This document shows, one piece after another, positions 7,656-16,183 of a stretch of 64,000 nucleotides of DNA. Origin of the DNA: Streptomyces xanthii. GTDB lineage: Bacteria; Actinomycetota; Actinomycetes; Streptomycetales; Streptomycetaceae. Position 1 is the first letter of the stretch; every line of letters begins with the position of its first letter. The notes beneath the pieces are model-generated. The model saw nothing but the letters and a program-made list of their open reading frames with translations. It was not told the origin of the DNA and did no database searches. The stretch is from NCBI RefSeq assembly GCF_014621695.1, contig NZ_CP061283.1:1-64000 (forward strand). Direction: 5' to 3'. Both the position numbers and the translations under genes were made by a program.

Positions 7656-8371
7656 CAGGCGGCCTTTCGGAAGGTGAGGACGTCGGCGAGGCGACGGGTG
7701 GGCAGGGGGAGAAGCCGGGCCAGGCGGCGGCCTCGGCGGCCGCGCCCCTTGGCGCGGTACATCGCGGTGTCGGCGTTCTTCAGCAGCGCGGACAGCAGGG
7801 TGCTGTGGGTGCCGGCGGGCCCGGGGCCGGTGTCGACCGTACGGGCGGTGCCGATCGAGGCCCCGACCTCCAGGCGCAGGCCCTCGTGCCGGACGGGCCG
7901 GGTCAGCGCGGCGTGCAGGCGGGTCACGCGTGCGGGCAGGTCGGGGGTGTCCGGGAGGATGACGGCGAACTCGTCGCCGCCCAGGCGCCCGGCCTCGGCG
8001 CCCTCGGCGGCGGCCCACTCGGCCAGGCGTGAGCCGACGGCCGCGAGGACTGCGTCCCCTACGTCGTGTCCGAACCGGTCGTTGACCGGCTTGAACCCGT
8101 CGAGGTCGAAAAGGAGGGCCGCGGCCGGGCCGGCTGCGACGATTTCGCGGGCCCGTGCGGTCCATGCCGCTCGGGTGGGCAGTCCGGTGACCGGGCAGGT
8201 GCGGGCCTGGGCGAGCTGACCGCTGAGCGTGGAGACCTCGGCCAGCAGCATCTCGACGGCGGGCACGACCTGGGCGAGGGCGCTGCGCAGCTCGTGGGGG
8301 CTGGCGTCGGGCCGGGCGAGGTCGGTGCGGGCACGGTCGAGCAGGGCGCCGGTCTCTATCGCGGACGGCAT
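7655..8371 (-). CDS. GGDEF-domain protein (diguanylate cyclase-like), 238 aa
   Basis: A GGDEF domain occupies about residues 55-225: TGLPTRAAW entry motif, LLFDLDGFKPVNDRFGHDVGD, and an intact GGDEF signature at 131-135. An RxxD inhibitory site is not visible five residues before it. No membrane segment or sensor domain; only about 50 N-terminal residues of helix precede the catalytic domain. The known reaction of the family is 2 GTP to c-di-GMP; activity here is inferred from the intact motif. c-di-GMP controls development in Streptomyces, so a plasmid-borne copy could affect the host. Confidence 0.85.
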   Translation of the reverse strand: MPSAIETGALLDRARTDLARPDASPHELRSALAQVVPAVEMLLAEVSTLSGQLAQARTCPVTGLPTRAAWTARAREIVAAGPAAALLFDLDGFKPVNDRFGHDVGDAVLAAVGSRLAEWAAAEGAEAGRLGGDEFAVILPDTPDLPARVTRLHAALTRPVRHEGLRLEVGASIGTARTVDTGPGPAGTHSTLLSALLKNADTAMYRAKGRGRRGRRLARLLPLPTRRLADVLTFRKAA

Positions 8372-8462
8372 GATGGGGTGGCTTCCTTTCGGTGTTCGCA
8401 TCAAAGGGGAGGGCCCGGGGCGGCGGACGGGGTGACGGCCGTGACGGCCGCCCCGGGGCAGT

Positions 8463-8792
8463 TCAGCGGACGGCGGCCGCCCGCCGCTTGACCAGGGCGT
8501 CCCGCAGGCGGCCCTCGGTCGGGTCGTCCTCGGTGAGGCGGTCAGCGGTGAGCCGCTCGTGCAGGTCCTCGGGGATGTGCACGTAGGGCCGGGCCAGGTC
8601 CACGACGGTGGCGGGGTCGTCGATCTCGTACGGGTGGATGCCCGCGGCGACGAGGTTGCGGATCAGGGCGCCGTCGCGGCGGGGCACCTGCCAGATCTGG
8701 GTGTAGAACGTGGCGAGCTGGGCGTCCCAGCCGACGATGACCCGGGTGTTGGGGGGTACGTGGTCGCGGCGCCGGAGGGTGTAGAGGCTCAT
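8463..8792 (-). CDS. Hypothetical protein, 109 aa
   Basis: ATG start at 8792 overlapping the stop of 8789-9397 (ATGA). Small soluble protein (MSLYTLRRRDHVPPNTRV) with a conserved-looking Trp/Asp segment, VGWDAQLATFYTQIW. The family is widespread on Streptomyces plasmids but I cannot name it. A GC-rich hairpin lies between it and the GGDEF gene. Confidence 0.6.
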   Translation of the reverse strand: MSLYTLRRRDHVPPNTRVIVGWDAQLATFYTQIWQVPRRDGALIRNLVAAGIHPYEIDDPATVVDLARPYVHIPEDLHERLTADRLTEDDPTEGRLRDALVKRRAAAVR

Positions 8793-9397
8793 CCCGCCCC
8801 CTCGGAGTGCATCCGGGCGCGGTCGCATCCGGAGGCCCCGGGGCCCGCACCGTGCAGGTGCACGTTGAGCAGGTCCTCGCGGGTCCACACGGGCGTCCAC
8901 ACCCGGCCCCGGCGGCACTCGTCGCGGCGCGGGCAGGGGCTCGCGGCCTCGAACCGCGTGCCGTACCGGACGCCGAGCGCGTGCCGGCCAAAGACGATCT
9001 CGCCGTACATGTGCGTCTGGTCGATCTCGGTGGTCACCTGGACCAGGTGGTGGGCGAGGTCGTGCCCGAAGCGGATCGACGCCTCTTCCCAGGCCCGGAA
9101 CCACGGGGTTCGGGTGTAGCGCTTCGCGAGGAAGTCCGCCATGGGGTCGGTGGGCGGGAGCCACTGGCCGGTGTGGGTGTCGAGGGTGCCGCAGTGCGGG
9201 CAGGTGCGGCGGCGCGGCGTGCCGGTGCAGCCGTCCGCGAACTGCTCGCCGCAGCACGGGCAGTGGTGGGCCCGGCGTTCCTCCGGGCTGCCCGCGGCGG
9301 CGCCGCAGCCCTTGCACACCAGCCTCGTGCGCTGGGGGCGGTGGGGCATGTCGGGCGTCGGCGGGGCGGCGGTCTGGTGGGTCGGACAGATCGTCAT
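8789..9397 (-). CDS. Zinc-ribbon-rich hypothetical protein, 202 aa
   Basis: ATG start at 9397 (MTICPTHQTA). The first 80 residues contain at least three CxxC pairs (CKGC, CPCC, CPHC), a pattern of tandem zinc ribbons, followed by a domain ending in a Cys/Arg-rich region (CPRRDECRRG). Likely a nucleic-acid or protein binding factor, but this is inference. Coupled to 8463-8792. Confidence 0.65.
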   Translation of the reverse strand: MTICPTHQTAAPPTPDMPHRPQRTRLVCKGCGAAAGSPEERRAHHCPCCGEQFADGCTGTPRRRTCPHCGTLDTHTGQWLPPTDPMADFLAKRYTRTPWFRAWEEASIRFGHDLAHHLVQVTTEIDQTHMYGEIVFGRHALGVRYGTRFEAASPCPRRDECRRGRVWTPVWTREDLLNVHLHGAGPGASGCDRARMHSEGAG

Positions 9398-9477
9398 CTT
9401 CAGCAAGCTCCGTGCGAGGAAGGCCGGGGCGGCGGTCGGCTGAGCGGCCGCCGCCCCGGGAAGTGGCCGGGTGCGGG

Positions 9478-9639
9478 TCAGGTGCGCGGGCCGCGCGGCG
9501 CACCGGCCGCGGCGTTGCCGTTGGTCTGCGCCTGGCCGCGCTGGAGGCGGAAGGCGGCCGCCCTCTCCGGCGTGTTGTGCTTCTCGTAGGCCGCGCGGGC
9601 CTCGGCCTGGAGCTTCTTGACGGTCTCGGACGTGGGCAC
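9478..9639 (-). CDS. Small helical protein, 53 aa
   Basis: GTG start at 9639 (VPTSETVKKLQAEARAAYEK) with GGAGG 5-6 nt upstream, directly behind promoter module E. A single amphipathic helix followed by a Gln/Arg/Gly tail. No family recognised. Confidence 0.55.
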   Translation of the reverse strand: MPTSETVKKLQAEARAAYEKHNTPERAAAFRLQRGQAQTNGNAAAGAPRGPRT

Positions 9640-9655
9640 GAATGCCTCCGGTGGG

Positions 9656-9738
9656 TCGGGTTTCGAGTGGTGGTGCCGGGCGGGGTGCCACCCCCTTCCA
9701 ACACAAAGAACAATACCAGCTTTGGAGCTGATCCGCAA
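9656..9738 (-). promoter_or_regulatory. Promoter module E
   Basis: -35 TTGCGG (9738-9733), 17-bp spacer, -10 TATTGT (9715-9710), leader hairpin, TCGAAACCC tail. It drives 9478-9639 and, through short gaps and overlaps, the zinc-ribbon, GGDEF and P-loop genes down to 6819. Confidence 0.8.
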
Positions 9739-9769
9739 CGGGTCGGGTGCGAATCCGGGGCCGGGCAGG

Positions 9770-10348
9770 TCAGTTCGGCACGGCGGCGAGCAGCCTGACC
9801 AACTCGGGCCACAGCAGGGTGTCGCGCCCCCAGCAGGGATCGACGACGGTGACCTGGTGGGCGTCCTGGGCTGCTCGTACGGCGTCGCGGTGGCATCCGG
9901 CGTACTCGCGCCGGATGGGCGACTTGCGCAGGCGGCCGCCGAAGCCGGTGTGCCCGTTCCCGCCCCAGGTGGTGACGAGGATGTCGCGCACCGGTCCGGG
10001 GCGGTCGGCTCGGTGGGCGGCCAGCAGCAGGCCCGCGCTCTCGGCGGTGCGGGTGAGCTGCTGGAGGCCGGCGGCGCCGGTCAGGCACATGACGGCGGCG
10101 CGCTGCCGCCAGCGGCGGCCGTCGAAGGCGGGCCCGTCGTATCCGGGCTGGGACTGGAGGGTGACGAAGCCGGACCGGTTCAGGGCGGCGAGCACGGGCA
10201 CCAGGGGGCCGGTCTCCTCGTCGGGGCCTCCGCGGTAGGCGCCGCCGGGCAGCGTCGCCAGGGAACCCTCCAGCCACTGGGCGGTGAGCTCGCCGAGGTC
10301 GGACAGGGTCCGAGCGGCGGACCAGGTCCGCGCGGTCGAGCGGGGCAC
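9770..10348 (-). CDS. DUF6919-like protein, 192 aa
   Basis: GTG start at 10348 with GAGGA upstream. The pattern SDLGELTAQWLEGSLATLPG, then GPDEETGPLVPVLAALNRSG and SQPGYDG matches the Streptomyces family I know as DUF6919, whose function is unknown. It is the last gene of the operon from promoter module F. Identification is from memory of the family pattern. Confidence 0.65.
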   Translation of the reverse strand: MPRSTARTWSAARTLSDLGELTAQWLEGSLATLPGGAYRGGPDEETGPLVPVLAALNRSGFVTLQSQPGYDGPAFDGRRWRQRAAVMCLTGAAGLQQLTRTAESAGLLLAAHRADRPGPVRDILVTTWGGNGHTGFGGRLRKSPIRREYAGCHRDAVRAAQDAHQVTVVDPCWGRDTLLWPELVRLLAAVPN

Positions 10349-10404
10349 GTCGGCGTCCTCTCGGAAGGGGGCGGCCGCGGCTGCGGCCGCCCCGGTGGGA
10401 CCGG

Positions 10405-10893
10405 TCAGCGGGCGGGCAGCTCGGGGGCCGGGGCGTCGGGGTCGAAGACGGGGGTGCCGCCCATGTGGATCACGGCGCGGGCCTGGCCGAGGAGGGCGTT
10501 GCAGCGGTTGAGGAGCTGGCGGGCGTCGCGGCCCGTCTGGCGGTCGCCCTGGTACGTCTCGATGTCGCGGATCGCGAACTCCAGCCACATGAAGTCACCC
10601 TTCTGGACCGGGATGCGGACCAGGTCGGGGTCGGGCTGGGTGACGGAGGCGGCGCCGGCGCTCTGGTAGAGGCGGCCGATCAGGTCGGTGGTGTGGCTGC
10701 GGTGACCGAGGTCCGGGCGGGCCCGGCGGACGCACTCGTCGGCGTGCAGCAGGATGCGCTCCAGCGCTTCCATCTCGGCGAGGGTGAGGCCGACGTACTC
10801 CACGCGCGGGCGCTCGGGGCGCGGCGGGAGCGTGCCGTAGACGGTGCCGTGCGGGGTCTGGGTCACGGGGGGCTTGTTCCTGCGGAAGAACAC
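10405..10893 (-). CDS. Hypothetical protein, 162 aa
   Basis: GTG start at 10893 (VFFRRNKPPV) behind GGAGAG. Predominantly helical after about residue 40 (LAEMEALERILLHADECVRRA). No motif recognised. It sits between the RapZ-like gene and the DUF6919 gene. Confidence 0.6.
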   Translation of the reverse strand: MFFRRNKPPVTQTPHGTVYGTLPPRPERPRVEYVGLTLAEMEALERILLHADECVRRARPDLGHRSHTTDLIGRLYQSAGAASVTQPDPDLVRIPVQKGDFMWLEFAIRDIETYQGDRQTGRDARQLLNRCNALLGQARAVIHMGGTPVFDPDAPAPELPAR

Positions 10894-10928
10894 GGTTCTC
10901 TCTCCGTATCTGGCTGCGGTGGGGGTGG

Positions 10929-11324
10929 TCAGGCGTTCCGTGCGCGGTGGGCGCCGGGCGGCAGCAGGGGCTTGTCGACGTCGCGGTGCTCGACGGTGAC
11001 CGGCCGATTGGTGAGCTGGGTGATCTCCCCGACGCGGCGGGCCAGGCCGACCGAGCGGTGCCGGCCGCCGACGCATCCGAAGGCGACGGTGATGTTGGCG
11101 CCGGTGGTCTCGTTGAGCCCGACCGCGAGGTAGGCGGCGGCCTGGGCGAGGGGCTCGGCGCCCGGGGTGTCCATGACGTGCTCGTACACGGCCGGGTCCA
11201 GGCCGGTGAGGTGCTTCAGCTGGGGGTCGTGGAAGGGGTTGCGCAGCAGGTCGCGCAGGTCGTAGGTGGCTTCGGCGGCCGGGGGCTCGCCGTGGCCGTA
11301 GCCGAAGGAGACGATGCGGATCAC
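10929..11324 (-). CDS. RapZ C-terminal-domain protein, 131 aa
   Basis: Stand-alone copy of the C-terminal domain of RapZ: FGYGHGEPP, DLRDLLRNPFHD, LTGLDPAVYEHV and the hallmark GCVGGRHRSVGLARR at about 83-97, ending with VTVEHRDV. In enterobacteria this domain binds a small RNA or glucosamine-6-phosphate; the N-terminal P-loop domain of RapZ is absent here. Stand-alone versions occur in actinobacterial mobile elements with unknown role. A degenerate relative lies at 43165-43569. Confidence 0.85.
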   Translation of the reverse strand: MIRIVSFGYGHGEPPAAEATYDLRDLLRNPFHDPQLKHLTGLDPAVYEHVMDTPGAEPLAQAAAYLAVGLNETTGANITVAFGCVGGRHRSVGLARRVGEITQLTNRPVTVEHRDVDKPLLPPGAHRARNA

Positions 11325-11343
11325 GGGGTGATGCCCTTCTTCG

Positions 11344-11391
11344 TGTCGGGTTTCGAGAGGGCCGGGGCGGCGGCGCCATCCGCCGCCCCGG
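11344..11391 (-). repeat. Intercistronic hairpin plus TCGAAACCC tail
   Basis: An 11-bp stem (11362-11372 with 11381-11391) followed on the minus strand by CTCGAAACCCGAC upstream of the RapZ-like gene. Same architecture as 2637-2688 and 16124-16171. Confidence 0.55.
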
Positions 11392-11406
11392 CGGGGCCGG
11401 GCGCGG

Positions 11407-11580
11407 TCAGTCCAGGGAGCGGACCGTGACCTCCAGGTCGCGCGGGTCGGCGGCGGCGGCCGCCTTGAACTCGCGCAGCTCCTGATCGCTGTAGATCGCC
11501 TTCTGGTCGCTCGGGCCGCCGGTGACGGCGTTGACCTTCTGGCCGGTGCGGGAGGTGGCGGTGACGACGTACTTCGCCAT
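11407..11580 (-). CDS. Small conserved-looking protein, 57 aa
   Basis: ATG at 11580 (MAKYVVTATSRTGQKVNAV) with GAGGAG upstream, ending VTVRSLD. Short beta-strand-rich protein with an acidic/Ala linker. The clean start signal and position in the module F operon support it as a real gene. Confidence 0.6.
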   Translation of the reverse strand: MAKYVVTATSRTGQKVNAVTGGPSDQKAIYSDQELREFKAAAAADPRDLEVTVRSLD

Positions 11581-11676
11581 GGGGCGGTGTCTCCTCGGAT
11601 CGCTGGATGCGGAACCGGACGGGCCTGTCCGGCTCCCCTTGGCCCCGGCGGCGGGCGCCGGGACCGCGGGCAGCCG

Positions 11677-12276
11677 TCAGGACCAGGCGCGTTCCACGTC
11701 GGCGTCCATCTCGCGGGCGGCGGCCGTCAGGGCCTCCGCCATCCGCTCCTGGGCGAGGGCTTCCTGGGTATCACCGGCGGCCTCGGCCGCTCCCTTCTCG
11801 GCCCGGCTGCGCAGCGCGAGCGCGCGCAGGATGCCGATGACCGGGAACACCCCGCCGTACCGGTTGAGCTCGTCGACGGCGGCGGCCCGGTCCTCGCTCG
11901 TGGCCAGCTTCTTCTCGGTCTCGTACAGGGCCTGGGCCGCCTCCTGCCAGGTCGGGCCGGGCGCGATCCATTCGGCCGCGTCGTCCAGGAGGTGCACGGT
12001 GATCTGGGCGAGACCGAAGGCGGCCAGGGCCGGGAGCAGGTCGGCCAGCCCGGCCTCGCCGCCGCGCCGGACGAGGGCGACGGCGGCGAGGCCGATGAAC
12101 GCCGCGCGGCCGATCGTGTCGGCCAGGCCGGCGGCCCGTCGCACGATCCCGGCGGCGCGGGCCTGGAGGCGGGTGACGCCGGGCATCGGCAGCTGGCAGA
12201 CCATGCAGGTCAGGCGGAGTGCGTTGTTGTAGGTGTCGCAGTGCGTGCAGCGGCGGGTCTTGGAGAAGCGGCGCAC
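11677..12276 (-). CDS. Zinc-ribbon membrane-associated protein, 199 aa
   Basis: GTG start at 12276 with GGAGG 5 nt upstream, right after promoter module F. The N-terminus carries CTHC and CMVC pairs (a zinc ribbon at about 10-30); residues 55-105 contain two hydrophobic stretches (FIGLAAVAL; LLPALAAFGLAQITVHLL) that may be weak membrane helices; the rest is a charged coiled-coil region. Not assigned. Position in the plasmid backbone suggests a transfer- or maintenance-related role. Confidence 0.6.
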   Translation of the reverse strand: MRRFSKTRRCTHCDTYNNALRLTCMVCQLPMPGVTRLQARAAGIVRRAAGLADTIGRAAFIGLAAVALVRRGGEAGLADLLPALAAFGLAQITVHLLDDAAEWIAPGPTWQEAAQALYETEKKLATSEDRAAAVDELNRYGGVFPVIGILRALALRSRAEKGAAEAAGDTQEALAQERMAEALTAAAREMDADVERAWS

Positions 12277-12289
12277 GGATGCCTCCGGG

Positions 12290-12373
12290 GTCGGGTTTCG
12301 AGTGGTGGTGTCGGTCGGGGTGCCACCCCCTTCCAACACAAAGAACAATACTAGCTTTGAACCGACTATGCAA
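12290..12373 (-). promoter_or_regulatory. Promoter module F
   Basis: -35 TTGCAT (12373-12368), 17-bp spacer, -10 TATTGT (12350-12345), leader hairpin, TCGAAACCC tail. It drives 11677-12276 and the genes down to 9770. Confidence 0.8.
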
Positions 12374-12422
12374 GAGGGTGGGCCCCGGGGCGCCCCGGTC
12401 GGGCCCCCGGGGGCGACGCCCG

Positions 12423-13082
12423 TCACTCGCCGTCGGCCTGGCCGTCTCCGTCGTCTCCGCCGGAGCTGGCGTTGTCCCGGGCGAAGCGGCGGGCGCCTGC
12501 GCTGTCGACGGCCTTGATGGCGGCCTGTCCGGTGCGGAACCCTTCGCGCCCCATGTCGAACCCCTTGCCGACCGCGTTAGCCCCGGCGCCGACCGCGTTG
12601 GCGGCTGCGGTCGCGGTGCCGGCCACGGCCGTGACGGCGTTGAATGCGGCCGCCAGCGTCCCGCCGCCGCTCCGGCGGGCCGGTGCCGCCTTGCCGCCGC
12701 GGGCGGCCGCCTTCTTCGCGGCGAAGGCCCCGGCGGCGGTCCCGCCCTTGCCCGCCGGGGCGGGCTGGGCGGCCGGGCCGCGCTTGCCCTCGATGACCTT
12801 GCCGCCGGGCAGGGTGACGCGGAAGGACCGGTTGGGCTGGGCCTTGTCGGCGATGAGCCGGACCATGGCGGGGGTGAGCTGCTCGACGGCGAAGAAGCAG
12901 CTGGCCTTGCGCCCTCCGTCCGCGCCCCGGTGCTTCTGGCCGCAGGAGGCCATGACGTCACTGCCGGACACCATGAGGCTCAGCCGGAAGGGGGCCGGAG
13001 CACGGTCCCGGCCGGGGCACCGCAGGGCGGTGCCGTCGATGTTGAGCGGGCCGCGGATGGCGACCGTGAGGGTGGCAGTCAA
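12423..13082 (-). CDS. Hypothetical protein with Ala/Gly-rich linker, 219 aa
   Basis: TTG start at 13082 (LTATLTVAIRGPLN) behind AAGGAG. The N-terminal 100 residues look like a beta-rich domain (RFRVTLPGGKVIEGK pattern later on); the middle is an Ala/Lys/Gly-rich low-complexity linker; the C-terminus is helical and acidic. Adjacent to 13094-13612. Family unknown. Confidence 0.6.
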   Translation of the reverse strand: MTATLTVAIRGPLNIDGTALRCPGRDRAPAPFRLSLMVSGSDVMASCGQKHRGADGGRKASCFFAVEQLTPAMVRLIADKAQPNRSFRVTLPGGKVIEGKRGPAAQPAPAGKGGTAAGAFAAKKAAARGGKAAPARRSGGGTLAAAFNAVTAVAGTATAAANAVGAGANAVGKGFDMGREGFRTGQAAIKAVDSAGARRFARDNASSGGDDGDGQADGE

Positions 13083-13093
13083 GGGTGCTCTCC

Positions 13094-13612
13094 TTACTCG
13101 CTGCGGGCGATGGCGGTTGCGGTGGCGGTGACCTTGCCGCCGAGGACGGTCCGGCCGGTCGCGGTGGCGGTGGCCTCGGCCCGGTTGCCTCCGCCTCCCC
13201 CGCGGCGGCGGAGGCCGGAGAACAGGCCGCGCACCACGAAGGCGACGACGGTCACGGCGGCGGCGAACGCCACCAGGGCCCAGGCCAGGGCCTCCAGCCA
13301 GGGACCGGCCAGCGAGAGGCCCCACCCGGCGAGGGCGGCGCTTCCGGCGGCCGACCACATCAGCAGGGCGGCGGTCTTCGCCCAGGCCGGGACCGGCTGG
13401 CGGGCGGGGCCGGCGGGCACCGGGAGGGGGCCGTGCTGGACGTAGGCCCAGCGCTGTTCACCGCCGGGCAGGGTGACGAGCTCGACGCCCACCGTGGGCG
13501 GCGCGGGCGGTGCGACGGGAGCCGCTCCGTGGGAAACGGCGATCACGTCGGCCGGGCGGTGCTGGGTGATGGTGTAGACGGGCTGGGCGTCGGCGCGGGC
13601 GGGCCGGTTCAT
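13094..13612 (-). CDS. Membrane protein, two TM helices, 173-codon ORF
   Basis: ATG at 13612 (MNRPARADAQPVYTITQHRP) with GAGGAG about 11 nt upstream. After a Pro-rich cytoplasmic N-terminus, two strong hydrophobic helices occupy about 95-115 and 118-142 (LAWALVAFAAAVTVVAFVV), then a Gly/Arg-rich tail. Size and layout resemble the Spd (plasmid spread) membrane proteins of Streptomyces plasmids; this is a resemblance, not a family match. Confidence 0.6.
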   Translation of the reverse strand: MNRPARADAQPVYTITQHRPADVIAVSHGAAPVAPPAPPTVGVELVTLPGGEQRWAYVQHGPLPVPAGPARQPVPAWAKTAALLMWSAAGSAALAGWGLSLAGPWLEALAWALVAFAAAVTVVAFVVRGLFSGLRRRGGGGGNRAEATATATGRTVLGGKVTATATAIARSE

Positions 13613-13640
13613 GATCGGGGGGACTCCTCGGGGGAAGATC

Positions 13641-13668
13641 GTTTTAGGGGGGTTTGAGGCATGGTCAC
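13641..13668 (-). promoter_or_regulatory. Candidate promoter of a different type
   Basis: On the minus strand GTGACC (13668-13663), 16-bp spacer and TAAAAC (13646-13641) lie about 30 bp before the 13094-13612 start. This operon has no copy of the promoter module seen elsewhere. The 13613-13830 gap otherwise holds GC-rich hairpins near 13700-13745. Confidence 0.4.
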
Positions 13669-13830
13669 GGCCTGGGACAGGGCACATAACCGCAGGTGAG
13701 AGGGGTGGACACCCCTGTCCCGGGGCCCGGCGGCCCCGGGACACGTCCCAGGGCCGCCGACGGGTGTCCTACGGTCGGGCCAGGCTCTGACCTGCGGTGA
13801 TGCCCGCTGGGCCAGGACCCGGCCTAGGGG

Positions 13831-16101
13831 TCATTTGCGGATCTTCCGGGCGGCCTCGTAGGCCGCTTCGACGTCCGCCTTGAGGTAGCCGCGGACCCGG
13901 TTTCCGCCGTCGCGCCACCGGGCGGGCTCCAGCGTCACGTCGGTGCCGTCCAGCTCCTCGGCGAGCGCGTCGCCCAGGGCCTTGCCGATCCGCCCGTTGT
14001 AGGCGGCGGCCTCCTCCTCGGGCCGCGGGGCCCACTGCTGATCCCAGTCGCCGAGAGCGGTCCGCACGTCGTCCAGCGGCACCCGGTCGACTCCCGGCGG
14101 GAAGGCGCCCAGCAGCACATCGAGCACGGTCACCTCGGCCGCGGAGACCTCTGGCGGTCCCGGCTTGCCCCGGCCGCCGGGGCCGCCCCCGGAGGAGGAC
14201 AGGCCGGTGGCCTCCAGGAGGAAGTCCTCGATCGGGTCCTCGAACTGCCCCGGGGCCCGGCCGCAGCTCTCCCGCAGCGCCCGGCCCGCGGCGATGACCG
14301 GCGCGGCCCCGTCGTACTCCTCGTCCTCGATGAAGTACGAGCGGATCAGCTCACCCGGAGCCCCGTCGATGTCGACGATGGTCAGGCCCTTGCGCTCGAA
14401 CGGGATCTCGTGCGCCCGCAGGCCGTTGCCGGTCGCGCCCTCCTTGAGGATCGCGTTCGTCTGGGTCGGGGACCCAGTCTTGGTCGCGATCCGCACCGCG
14501 GAGTTGGACTTGAACTTGCGCGGGACGGTGTTCTTGTCGGGGTCCTGGGTGACCAGTACCACCACGATGTTCAGCGCGGCGGCGAACCCGGCCAGACGCT
14601 CGATCTTCGCCACGATCTCGGGCGAGAGCGCACCCGCGTTCTGGGTGTACTCCTGGCCCTCGTCGATGATGAGGAGCTCCAGCGGGAACTGGTCCAGGTC
14701 CTTCTCGCTGAGCTTGGCCCGGCCCTCGTCCTCCAGGAACTCCTCCCGGCGGTACGCCTCGACCAGCAGCGCGTCCAGCAGCAGGTCCAGGCGTCCAGGC
14801 CGGCGGCCGAAGAAGCTGGCGCACACGGGTGCGTAGCCGATGTGCTCACCGGGCTTGGCCCCGGCCGCGAGGCGGATGTTCACCCGCGGGTCCAGGCCGA
14901 GACCGCAGATGATCGACCGCAGCAACATGCCCTTGCCCGTGCGGGACATGCCGCCCAGCAGGGCCATGACGTGCTTGAGCTTGAGGTAGACGACCTCGCC
15001 GCGCCGGTTGAAGCCGATCGGGATGCCCCGGTTCCACACGTCCTGACGCTCCGGTGCCTCCACCAGCGGGGAGACGCGGGCCTCGGCGAACGGGTCGGAG
15101 GTGGCGATCCACAGGGTGATCCGGTTGGGGTGCCCGGCCTGCCGCACGTCCAGCCACGACGCCTCGACGTTGAGGGCCTCCGCGAGGGCGTCCCGGGCGG
15201 CGATCACGCGCGGCGCGGTGACACCGGACGGCAGCTTGAGCGTGGCCTCGCACGCGTTGATGGTCACGGCCCGGATCGGGCCGACCAGTTCGGCCACCTC
15301 GTCCTCGCCGAGGACCTTCACCTTGCGCAGCGCGGCGTTGATGGTGGAGTCCGACACCGGGGCGTCCTCGTCGGCGGCGGCCTGCTCGAAGATGGCGAAC
15401 GGCTCGGCCCGGCGCCGCACCTCACGCAGCCCGCACGCGTACATCACGCCGACCACCGGCAGCAGGGCCGGGGCGGCCATGGCCATGCCCCAGACCTCGG
15501 CGACGGCGACGACGACGGCGATGTAGGAGGTGACGCCGGTGGCGGACAGGACGGTGAGGTTCTCCCGGCGGCGGGCCTGGCCGATGGCGCGGCGCTCGGC
15601 CCGCAGCTGGGCGACGTCGCTGTGGTCGGCGTACCCCTTCGCCTTGGCCTGCGCGCGGGCCTCGGCGATCATCTCGCCGTACTCGGTGACGAACAGGTAG
15701 CTCCACGCGCTGCCCAGCTCGCTCCACACGCCGATGGACGACAGCTTGACCAGGCGGCCGAGGTAGAGGTGGCTGCGGGAGGCGTGGTAGCCGGCGGCGT
15801 GCGTCAGGACGGCGCGGCGGTGCTGCCAGACCTCGCGGCTGACCAGCGCGGCGGGCAGGTGGAGGCGCAGGCGGCGGCGGGCGACGTCGTCGACCTGCTC
15901 GATCACGGGCAGGTCCTGGCCGTCGACCTCGTCCGAGAGCTGGACGGTGCCGGTGCTGGCGTCGGCGATGCCGGAGGCGGTGCTCTGGACCTCGGTGCGG
16001 GCCGCCTTCTCCAGGGCCTCGCGCCGCTGGGGCGGCATCCGGTCCATCAGGTCGATGACCTGGCCGCCGGTGGTGGCGGAGGTGTCGGTGGGCTGGCTCA
16101 T
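13831..16101 (-). CDS. traB: TraB/FtsK-type conjugal DNA translocase, 756 aa
   Basis: Motor of Streptomyces conjugation, which moves double-stranded DNA between mycelial cells. Seen in sequence: two hydrophobic helices at about 185-222, Walker A GGMSRTGK at 383-390 followed by GMLLRS, Walker B LELLIIDE at 474-481, a VLVTQDP sensor-like segment, and a C-terminal region from about 665 that should hold the winged-helix DNA-binding domain recognising clt repeats. Length and order fit the TraB family. ATG at 16101 is preceded by AAGGAG. It is the last gene of the transfer operon. Confidence 0.88.
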   Translation of the reverse strand: MSQPTDTSATTGGQVIDLMDRMPPQRREALEKAARTEVQSTASGIADASTGTVQLSDEVDGQDLPVIEQVDDVARRRLRLHLPAALVSREVWQHRRAVLTHAAGYHASRSHLYLGRLVKLSSIGVWSELGSAWSYLFVTEYGEMIAEARAQAKAKGYADHSDVAQLRAERRAIGQARRRENLTVLSATGVTSYIAVVVAVAEVWGMAMAAPALLPVVGVMYACGLREVRRRAEPFAIFEQAAADEDAPVSDSTINAALRKVKVLGEDEVAELVGPIRAVTINACEATLKLPSGVTAPRVIAARDALAEALNVEASWLDVRQAGHPNRITLWIATSDPFAEARVSPLVEAPERQDVWNRGIPIGFNRRGEVVYLKLKHVMALLGGMSRTGKGMLLRSIICGLGLDPRVNIRLAAGAKPGEHIGYAPVCASFFGRRPGRLDLLLDALLVEAYRREEFLEDEGRAKLSEKDLDQFPLELLIIDEGQEYTQNAGALSPEIVAKIERLAGFAAALNIVVVLVTQDPDKNTVPRKFKSNSAVRIATKTGSPTQTNAILKEGATGNGLRAHEIPFERKGLTIVDIDGAPGELIRSYFIEDEEYDGAAPVIAAGRALRESCGRAPGQFEDPIEDFLLEATGLSSSGGGPGGRGKPGPPEVSAAEVTVLDVLLGAFPPGVDRVPLDDVRTALGDWDQQWAPRPEEEAAAYNGRIGKALGDALAEELDGTDVTLEPARWRDGGNRVRGYLKADVEAAYEAARKIRK

Positions 16102-16123
16102 GGTGCGTACTCCTTGCGTGGTG

Positions 16124-16171
16124 CGGGGGTTTCGAGGGGTGCCGGGGCGGCGGTGCCATCCGCCGCCCCGG
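16124..16171 (-). repeat. Intercistronic hairpin plus TTTCGAG tail
   Basis: A perfect 12-bp stem (16142-16153 with 16160-16171) followed by CTCGAAACCCC just upstream of traB. It is the third unit of this kind and may set traB expression relative to the Spd-like genes. Confidence 0.55.
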
Positions 16172-16183
16172 CTGGGGGTCGGG

